Assembly (NCBI GenBank): GCA_947471505.1
Contig: CANIWM010000029.1
Location: 1-62,120 of the forward strand
DNA length: 62,120 bases
Source: Chthoniobacteraceae bacterium
GTDB lineage: Bacteria; Verrucomicrobiota; Verrucomicrobiia; Chthoniobacterales; Chthoniobacteraceae
Reading direction: 5' to 3'
The notes beneath the pieces were generated by a model, which saw only the letters and a program-made list of their open reading frames with translations, was not told the origin of the DNA and searched no databases. This document shows positions 1 to 7,400 of this stretch, piece after piece. Both the position numbers and the translations under genes were made by a program. Each line of letters starts with the position of its first letter. The stretch's first letter is position 1.

Positions 1-141
1 CAAGGAGCGGCGACATTCCTGTCGCTGTCCTGAAAGCGCGAAGCGCCCAATTTCGAGCACCGTGCAGTTTCCCAGAGCCGTGCGAAACGGATTGGGCGCT
101 TCGCGCTATGGGGACAGCGACAGGAATGTCGCCGCTCCTTG
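1..141. repeat. Palindromic intergenic repeat (REPIN-like)
   Basis: Bases 1-51 are an almost perfect inverted copy of bases 91-141 (about 48 of 51 match), separated by a 39-bp centre. Each arm starts outermost with CAAGGAG and carries its own small hairpins: GCGACA-TTCC-TGTCGC and GCGC-GAA-GCGC. Two inverted hairpin units with a GGAG-type head resemble REP doublets (REPINs). That family assignment is inference; the inverted repeat is seen directly. The element may extend left of the window. Confidence 0.7.
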
Positions 142-285
142 GGTGCTTCGCACCATTCCACTTTTAGTCACACCGGAGCATGGGAAATCGCGGGAACGGC
201 ACTGTGCAGTCTGTGCCCATGGAAACTTTCCCGACACCGCCGCTAGTATTTTTCGCGGAAGCTGGTTCTCTCTCCGCCTTTTACA

Positions 286-1569
286 ATGCCTGATAAACGC
301 AAGCTGCTCATCGTCGATGTCGCGGCACTGGGATGGAACCTGGTGTCGCATCTGCCGGAATTTCAACCGGCGGAATCTATCTTTCCCGCCGTCACTTGCC
401 CTGTGCAGGCGAGCTTCCGCACGGGGCAGCCGACGGGCGCGCACGGGCTGGTGGCGAATGGGCTCTTCTTTGAGGATTTGCGGAAGGTGATGTTCTGGGA
501 GCAGGCGGCGCGGCTCGTGGAGGGGCCGAGGATTTGGGAGGACTTCCGGGCGCGCGGGAACTCAGTGGGGATGATGTTTTGGCAGCAATCGCTGGGGGAA
601 AATGTGGACCTCGTGATGTCGCCGTGGCCTGTACACAAGCACAGCGGCGGGATGATCCAGAGCTGCCACACGCAGCCTGCGAGCCTAGAGGAGCGTGTGA
701 ATGAGCGTGTGGGGCGTCCGTTTAATCTGATGAATTACTGGGGGCCGCTGGCGAATCACAAGTCGAGCGATTGGATCGTGGAGGCGATATGCGCCGTCAT
801 GGAAATGCCGGATGTCGCGCCGGATGCGCTGTTCACTTACATCCCGCATCTCGACTACGATTTGCAGCGCCACGGCCCGCATTCGAGGCAGGCGGATAAG
901 GCGCTGGACGTGACGCTCGGCTATCTCACGCGGCTGAAAACGGCGGCGGAAGCGTGCGGCTACGATTGGCTGGTGTTTGGCGATTATGCCATCGAGACGG
1001 TGAAGCACGGCGCGGTTTTCCCGAACCGCCGACTGCGCGAAGCTGGGCTCTTCGGGATGCGCGATGTGCGCGGGATGGCGTATCCCGATTTCTATAATGG
1101 GCGGGCGTTCGCCGTGAGCGATCACGGGCTGGCGCATGTGTATTGCAAGGATGCGGCGTCCGTCGCGGCAGCGCGCGAGGCATTGGCGACTCTGCCGGGT
1201 GTGGAGTCGATTTGGGATAAAGCGCAGCAGCAGGAGAGGGGACTCGCGCATCGGCGGAGCGGCGACTTGATTCTGAATGCCGCTCCGGGGACGTGGTTCG
1301 CGTATCCGTGGTTCACCGATAAGGCGGAAGCGCCGGACTTCGCCGGGCACGTGGATATTCACAACAAGCCGGGCTACGATCCGTGCGAGCTGTACTTCGG
1401 CTGGCCGCCGGGGACGGTGAGTTTTAACACCGACAAAATCCACGGCACGCACGGCAGCAACCGCAAAGGCATGGAGGTCGCGTGGTCGTCTTCGCTGAAG
1501 TTCGCCACCGCGCCGAAAACGCAACTCGATCTCTCTCGCGAGGTTCGCAACTGGATGGACCGCCGATGA
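286..1569 (+). CDS. Alkaline phosphatase superfamily / nucleotide pyrophosphatase-like protein (EboF-like)
   Basis: This 427-aa protein has no signal peptide and looks like a cytoplasmic member of the type I phosphodiesterase/nucleotide pyrophosphatase branch of the alkaline phosphatase superfamily. The N-terminal metal-binding Asp lies in KLLIVDVAALG. The presumed nucleophile Thr lies in FPAVTCPVQASFRTG. Later metal-site segments are IPHLDYDLQRHGP, VFGDYAIE and the C-terminal HGTHGSN. The GDY where GDH is usual is a deviation. The stop codon overlaps the ATG of the next gene (ATGA), which implies translational coupling to a dehydroquinate-synthase homologue. That pairing is the one found in ebo clusters, where EboF belongs to this superfamily and EboD is a dehydroquinate synthase homologue. 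The ebo pathway moves precursors toward the periplasm in cyanobacteria; the substrate here is unknown. Confidence 0.75.
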   Translation: MPDKRKLLIVDVAALGWNLVSHLPEFQPAESIFPAVTCPVQASFRTGQPTGAHGLVANGLFFEDLRKVMFWEQAARLVEGPRIWEDFRARGNSVGMMFWQQSLGENVDLVMSPWPVHKHSGGMIQSCHTQPASLEERVNERVGRPFNLMNYWGPLANHKSSDWIVEAICAVMEMPDVAPDALFTYIPHLDYDLQRHGPHSRQADKALDVTLGYLTRLKTAAEACGYDWLVFGDYAIETVKHGAVFPNRRLREAGLFGMRDVRGMAYPDFYNGRAFAVSDHGLAHVYCKDAASVAAAREALATLPGVESIWDKAQQQERGLAHRRSGDLILNAAPGTWFAYPWFTDKAEAPDFAGHVDIHNKPGYDPCELYFGWPPGTVSFNTDKIHGTHGSNRKGMEVAWSSSLKFATAPKTQLDLSREVRNWMDRR

Positions 1570-2741
1570 TCCCGGAGACCCGCACTATTCAACAAAGTAT
1601 CGCCGTCTCGTGGGAGTTCCCCGTGACATTTACGCACGGACTGTTCGACGCGCAAAACCCTGTGCTCGTGCAGACGCTCGGGCGATTGCATGAGCAAAGA
1701 CGCGCCCGTGCGCTGGTCTTCGTGGATGGCCACGTCGCCGCTGCTCGCCCAAATCTCGTCGCGGAAATCGCGGCGTATTTTTCCGCCCACACGGCTGCGC
1801 TGGAGCTGGCGGGCGAGGTCGTCGTCGTCCCGGGCGGCGAGGCGGTGAAGAATGACTTCTCGCTCGTCGAAGGCTTCATGCGACTGATGCTGGAGCGGCA
1901 CATCGACCGACAATCGTTCGTCGTCATCGTCGGCGGAGGAGCGGTGATGGATGCCGTCGGCCTCGCCGCTGCGCTCGTCCATCGCGGCCTGCGCCAAGTG
2001 CGCGTGCCCACGACGGTGCTCGGGCAAAACGACGCCGGAGTCGGCGTGAAAAACGGCGTGAACTACCTCGGTGGAAAGAACGCCGTCGGCAGCTTCGCCC
2101 CGCCGTTTGCGGTGCTGAACGACTTTCGCTTTCTCATCACCCTCCCGCAGCGCGACTGGCTCTGCGGCGTCGCTGAGGCGTGGAAAGTCGCCATCATCCG
2201 CGATACGACGTTCTTCGATTGGCTGTGCGATAACGCGAACAAGTTCCCCGCCCGCGATGCCGCCGCGATGGAGCAACTCGTCTTCCGTTGCGCCGATGAG
2301 CACCTCTCGCACATCCGCTCGAATGGCGACCCATTCGAGTATGGACGCGCCCGCCCGCTCGATTTCGGCCACTGGAGCGCGCACAAGCTGGAGCTTATGT
2401 CGGGCTTCAAGATCAGCCACGGCGAAGCCGTAGCGAGCGGCGTCCTGCTCGATAGCATCTACGCCAGTTACCAGGGATGGATCACGGACGAAGACCTCGC
2501 CCGCATCGCGCGCGGCTTGAAAGAAAGCGGCTTCCCGCTCTGGCACGATGAACTCGACGCCCGCGACTCCGCAGGCGAGCACCTTGTATTCAAAGGACTC
2601 CGCGACTTCCAGGAACACCTCGGTGGCGAATTGACCGTCACATTCCCCGCTGGCCTCGGAGCCCGCCACGAAGTCCACGAAATCGACCTCGCTCTCATGG
2701 CGCGCGCGGTGGAAGAGCTGCGCAAAATGATCGTCGAGTAA
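1566..2741 (+). CDS. eboD: 3-dehydroquinate synthase family protein, EboD type
   Basis: A 391-aa AroB-superfamily protein. The NAD-binding glycine loop is visible as VIVGGGAVMDAVG, followed by PTTVLGQNDAGVGVKNGVN, where bona fide AroB has PTTLLAQVDSSVGGKTGVN. The later His-rich zinc-site segment is GHWSAHKLE...KISHGEAVASG. GGEAVKND and the N-terminal beta-rich extension (FPVTFTHGLFDAQN) fit the divergent EboD group better than shikimate-pathway AroB. An in-frame upstream extension to 1482 exists, but the ATG at 1566 overlaps the preceding stop by four bases and is the better start. It is probably co-translated with the upstream phosphodiesterase-like gene. Assignment to ebo rests on this pair; the other ebo genes are not in the window. 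Confidence 0.72.
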   Translation: MIPETRTIQQSIAVSWEFPVTFTHGLFDAQNPVLVQTLGRLHEQRRARALVFVDGHVAAARPNLVAEIAAYFSAHTAALELAGEVVVVPGGEAVKNDFSLVEGFMRLMLERHIDRQSFVVIVGGGAVMDAVGLAAALVHRGLRQVRVPTTVLGQNDAGVGVKNGVNYLGGKNAVGSFAPPFAVLNDFRFLITLPQRDWLCGVAEAWKVAIIRDTTFFDWLCDNANKFPARDAAAMEQLVFRCADEHLSHIRSNGDPFEYGRARPLDFGHWSAHKLELMSGFKISHGEAVASGVLLDSIYASYQGWITDEDLARIARGLKESGFPLWHDELDARDSAGEHLVFKGLRDFQEHLGGELTVTFPAGLGARHEVHEIDLALMARAVEELRKMIVE

Positions 2742-2831
2742 CCGGGGAACGCACCGCAGTAATATGGATCGCCTCGCAGAATCTCGCATCAGCGCAGCCA
2801 CGGAACGAGATGGGCGCTGGGTTGGAGCGTG

Positions 2832-2862
2832 TAGAGCAGCGTGCCGGAGCCGTTGGGATTTG
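2832..2862. repeat. 31-bp exact copy of an internal piece of the CotH gene
   Basis: Bases 2832-2862 are identical to 4967-4997, inside the C-terminal chitobiase-like repeat of the large minus-strand CotH gene. On the minus strand both read NPNGSGTLLYTL. In the copy the frame then runs on for a few codons to a stop (QPSAHLVPWLR), so this 238-bp intergenic stretch may be the eroded 3' end of a related gene. Nothing else recognisable lies in 2742-2979. Confidence 0.6.
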
Positions 2863-2979
2863 ATTTGAAAACACGAAGCGCCCAAACCGATCAAGGGGAG
2901 CGTCACAAACGTCAAAATCATATCGCACTAACGAAAACGAACTCCATTCTATCGTGCGCGGTCGTCTTAACAAATATCC

Positions 2980-4407
2980 ATGAAATCATTACTCATCATT
3001 TCCACCCTCCTCATCGCGGCTTGCGGTTCGTCGCTCGCGGCGGAGAAGCCCAACGTTCTCTTTATCCCGATCGATGACCTTAATCACTGGGTCGGGCATC
3101 TCGGAAGGAACAAGCAGACAAAGACGCCGAATCTCGACCGGCTTGCGAAGATGGGCGTCACGTTTACCAACGCGCATTGCGCAGCGCCGATTTGCAATCC
3201 GTCGCGCACTGCGCTGTTGAGCGGCATTCGTCCGAGCACGACGGGCATCTACGACAACGGCGTACATTTCTCCAAAGGCGCGGGCGTGTCGGCGGCGGGG
3301 TCGCTCGTGATGCAGTTCAAAAACGCGGGCTACGATACGCTCGGAATGGGCAAGCTGTGGCACGGTGGTCTGGGCTTTCCCGAGCAGTGGACGGCGACGA
3401 ACAAGGAATCCGTCGAACGCGGGAAGCTCGATGACCGCAGCATCGGCGGGATCCAATTCGGAATCATCACTGGCGGCGACGAATGCGTGCCGGACACCGC
3501 GACGGCCGATTGGGCTGTCGCCGAGCTGGGCAAAAAGCACGATAAGCCGTTCTTTCTCGTGCCCGGTTTTCACAAGCCTCACATGCCGTGGAATGTCCCG
3601 CAGAAATACTACGACATGCACCCGCTCGCAGAAATCGAGCTGCCCCCGATAAAGGCGGACGACCTCGCGGATATGCCGGATGCTGGAGTGAAAATGGCGC
3701 GTAAATCCGGCGACCACGCGCGCGTTTTGGCATCGGGCCGCTGGAAGGAAGCAGTGCAGGGCTATCTCGCCGCAATTTCGTATCTCGATGCGCAAGTGGG
3801 CCGCGTGGTCGATGCGCTGGAGAAGTCCGCTTACAAGGACAACACCATCATTTGCCTGTGGGGTGACCACGGATGGAGCCTCGGCGAAAAGGAGCATTGG
3901 CGGAAGTTCGCGCTGTGGGAGGAAACCACTCGCGCTCCGCTCATCTGGGTCGTGCCCGGAGTGACGAAGGCGGGCGGAGTTTGCACAAAGCCGGTCGATT
4001 TCATGAGCATCTACCCGACGCTCTGCGACCTCGCCGGACTCGCAAAACCGGCGCACGTTACGGGACTCAACATCCGCCCGTTGCTCGCCGACCCGAAAGC
4101 CGAATGGACCGCCCCGGCGCTCACCACGCACGGAATCAACAACCACGCCGTCCGCACCGACCGCTGGCGCTACATCCGCTACGCCGACGGCGGCGAGGAG
4201 CTCTACGATCACAGCAACGACGAATACGAGTGGACAAACCTCGCCGCAAAACCCGAGCACGCCGCGCTGAAGGCCGAACTCGCAAAGTATTTCCCGACGA
4301 CCAATGTGCCGGAATTGAAAGGCAAAGGCGGAGACTCGGAGGAGGGCGCCGCGACCGATGAGGAGAAAGCCAAGCGCAAAGCGAAGCGCCAGGCGGCGAA
4401 GCAATAG
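2980..4407 (+). CDS. Secreted sulfatase (iduronate-2-sulfatase-like, type I)
   Basis: A 475-aa formylglycine-dependent sulfatase. The N-terminus is a signal peptide with either a lipobox-like LIAAC (Cys15) or signal-peptidase-I cleavage near SLAA/EKPN, so it is exported and possibly lipid-anchored. The metal-binding strand NVLFIPIDDLN and the modification motif C72-N-P-S-R are intact, so it should be activated by a formylglycine-generating enzyme. GKLWHGG and the late LWGDHGWSLGEKEHW motif match the iduronate-2-sulfatase-like (choline-sulfatase/IDS) branch. The tail is lysine-rich. Likely substrates are sulfated polysaccharides, which is inference from Verrucomicrobia biology. It faces a convergent gene 21 bp downstream. 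Confidence 0.88.
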   Translation: MKSLLIISTLLIAACGSSLAAEKPNVLFIPIDDLNHWVGHLGRNKQTKTPNLDRLAKMGVTFTNAHCAAPICNPSRTALLSGIRPSTTGIYDNGVHFSKGAGVSAAGSLVMQFKNAGYDTLGMGKLWHGGLGFPEQWTATNKESVERGKLDDRSIGGIQFGIITGGDECVPDTATADWAVAELGKKHDKPFFLVPGFHKPHMPWNVPQKYYDMHPLAEIELPPIKADDLADMPDAGVKMARKSGDHARVLASGRWKEAVQGYLAAISYLDAQVGRVVDALEKSAYKDNTIICLWGDHGWSLGEKEHWRKFALWEETTRAPLIWVVPGVTKAGGVCTKPVDFMSIYPTLCDLAGLAKPAHVTGLNIRPLLADPKAEWTAPALTTHGINNHAVRTDRWRYIRYADGGEELYDHSNDEYEWTNLAAKPEHAALKAELAKYFPTTNVPELKGKGGDSEEGAATDEEKAKRKAKRQAAKQ

Positions 4408-4428
4408 CGCCTGCCGCGAAAGCCTGCG

Positions 4429-7400
4429 TCACGGCACGCTCGGCGCGAGGCGGTAAAAGGTTTTCGGCTCGATCACAGTATCGGTAAATGTCGCGGTGTG
4501 GTCGGCGGACTCCGCAGCATGCGTCGCGGCTTCGGTCCACGTCACGAGGTCGGCACTGCGTTGGAGCGTGTAGGCTCGGTTTGCCCGTGCGGTGAATGTA
4601 AGGGTCACCGTATTCGCGATGCGGGTGATGGCGTTGAACTTCAAAAGGCTTCCCGGCGAGCGAGGGTCCGTGCCTGCGCGATATTCCAGCAGGTTATTGT
4701 GGCCGTCGCCGTCGGTGTCCTGCGCAGCTTCGTTGGCGGAAAGCGAGAAGCCGTTGGCGAGTTCCCATTCGTCGCCGAGCCCATCGTTGTCGCTGTCCAC
4801 GATGATGGTGAATGCCGCTTCGGACATCGGGCTCCATTCGCCGCTGGTCGTGCGGACCCGGGCTTTCACGGTGCGCGGTGTGTTCACACCGATGGGGCCG
4901 GAGTACGTCACAGCACCAGATGCAATGCCGCCGCCAAACGCGCGGGGGTCGGTGCCGTCCAGTGTATAGAGCAGCGTGCCGGAGCCGTTGGGATTTGTGA
5001 TCGAAAGCGTGTGCGTGATGGGCACCGCGCCCCCAAACGGGCTGAATGCTGGTGCCACCCTGGCGGGCCAGAGGCCTGCGGCGGTGAGGCGTGCGAGCAC
5101 GGCGGTGTTGATGTTCGGCCAGTAAGTGCCGTTCATGTAGGACAAGTGCGTGAGCCAGTCGGTCTCGCGAGTGTATGGCTGCGCGGGCCGCTGATGGTCG
5201 CCCCAGCGCGCGCTTTCGGCGACGACGGCTTTGTCGATCTGTCCTGTGAGCGATGCCCAGCGCGCGACGTTTGCGGTTTGCGAAAGCGCGCCACCGTTGA
5301 ACATGTGACGCTGGATTCTATCGGCGAATCGGCGGCGGAACTCCGGGTTGCTGCGCGCGGCGAAGTACACCTGCGTGGGTGTGTTCGCGGCGTTCGCATC
5401 TTGATAAATCACACCCCACGAACTGCGTTCGTAGGTGTGGTTTTCGTTCGAGATTTCCTGATCCCACGGGAAGAAGTGAAATCCATCGCCCGGCGTCGTG
5501 CCACGGGATTTGCGACCCGCCCACCAGTTGTGATTCGGCCAATCGTCTGCGCCGATAAAGATGTGCAGCAGCATGTAGTCGATCAGGCTGTCCTCGTTGA
5601 GCAACACGTTGTAGGCGGGGTTCGGCGTCCCGTCGGCATTGCGCCCCAGCAGACGCTGATATTGCGCATCGGTCGCGAGGCCCGCGCCGGCGAGGGAGAC
5701 GAGTTGATTCCACGCATCGAGATTGCCGCTTTCGAGCTCGGCGAAATCTTTGAGCGTGTCCCAATGGTCGGCATCACCGCCGATCGTGTCGGCGCAGAAG
5801 TCATCGTCGGGATGCTCGGCGATATTATAGACGCCCCAGTAAATGCCGTTGAGGTACAAATTCACGAAGCGTCCGCGCGGCGATGGCTGCTGCATATTGA
5901 CGAACGTCGTGCGCACCCACTCATCTCGCACAAAGCTCGACCAAGGACGCAGCCAGCGATACGCGTTCGACCCGCCGGGACCGATGCCGACCAGCGCCCA
6001 TTCACTGCACGCCCAGGTATCCGTGCTGCCCGCACGGAGGATGAGTTGATCGAATTTATCCACGCCGCCGCCAAACAAGTCGTAGTTCAAGCGCGCATCG
6101 CCGTAGTCGCCGCGGAAGAACATTTTGAAGCTGTGCTTCGGCGTGAATGATTTGTCGCGCGAGATGTTGCCGTGCATGCGTAGGCCGAACCGCACGCTAA
6201 AGCCCGCGAGCGGCTGACCCGGCACGATGTATTCCGCGCTCGCCACGCGCTCGTAAAAACTGCCACGCGCGCTGGATAGCGAGTAGATGCCGTTTGCCGC
6301 GCTCCACAATCCGTCCGGTGCGACAGTCACACTGAGCGTGGGAATCGACAGCAAACCATCGCGCACCGTGTAGCCGGGCTGAGCGCCGGAATAGACGCGC
6401 GGATCCATTTCGAAATCGGTCGGCTGACCGCTCGGCCACGTCGCGCCGAGGCTCGCGGGGCGCATCTGCGATGCGACGGCGTTTGGGAAAATATACGAAT
6501 GAGTGTCGATGTTCGCAGGCGCGAGATCATTGCCAAACGCCGTCGCCCGCAGGATGGTCGTCGTGGTCACCGCGACAGTTGCGGGCGATGCGGACTGCGT
6601 GCCATTGGTCGCGGACGGGTCGGTGCCGTCGGTCGTGTAGGCGATCGTCGCGCCGGGAGTGATGCACGTAATCGAGACGGTCTGCGCCGTGTCGTAAAAG
6701 CCGCGCTTCACCGAGAACGAAGTATCGCCCGTGAAACCGCTGTAGCCCGCGCCGTTCGCAGCGCCCGGTGTGGGCGATGCGAAGTAGCGTCCGCCGAGCG
6801 ATGTGCCAGCCACCAGCTCCGGCTGGAGCAAGAAACCGCCATCCGCTGCGGAGTTGTTCAGTCCTTGGATGGCGAGCACATTGTCGCCGGCGACGAGCAG
6901 CGGCGCGTATGCGGAAATGTCGATTTGCTCCTGCGTCAGCGCAGCGCCGCTGGCCCGCACGGATGCTGATGCGGAGTTGAACACCGGCGTCGTGGGAGCG
7001 TTGCGACGCGCGACTTCCACGCCGTTGAGATACGCGACAAATCCGTCGTCATACCGCATCCGAAGAAGCAGCACATCGAGACTCGCAGGGTTCGCCACAT
7101 TGAAGTGCAGCCGCGCACAAATGGACGCGTTCACATTGCGCATCTGCGCGCCGACATCCGTGGCGACGTGCGGCGTGAATCTCCGAGCAGCGAGCGGCGA
7201 ACCACCCGCTGCGATTGCCGCGATTTCGCCCGGCGCGAGCGCGCTATCCCACACCGCGAAATCGTCCACGAGTCCGTGGTAGCCGCTACCGCCGCCGGGC
7301 GATGCGCCGAGGAACAGACTGCGAAACGCAGCGAAGTCCGCCGTGTTTTGCGCGCTGTGGAGCATCGTTCCGTTCTGCCAGATTTCCTTCGTGTCGCCGT

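Noticed and set aside
1374-2921. 515-aa minus-strand open frame
   Set aside because: Antisense to eboD and part of the upstream gene; composition is that of a shadow frame.
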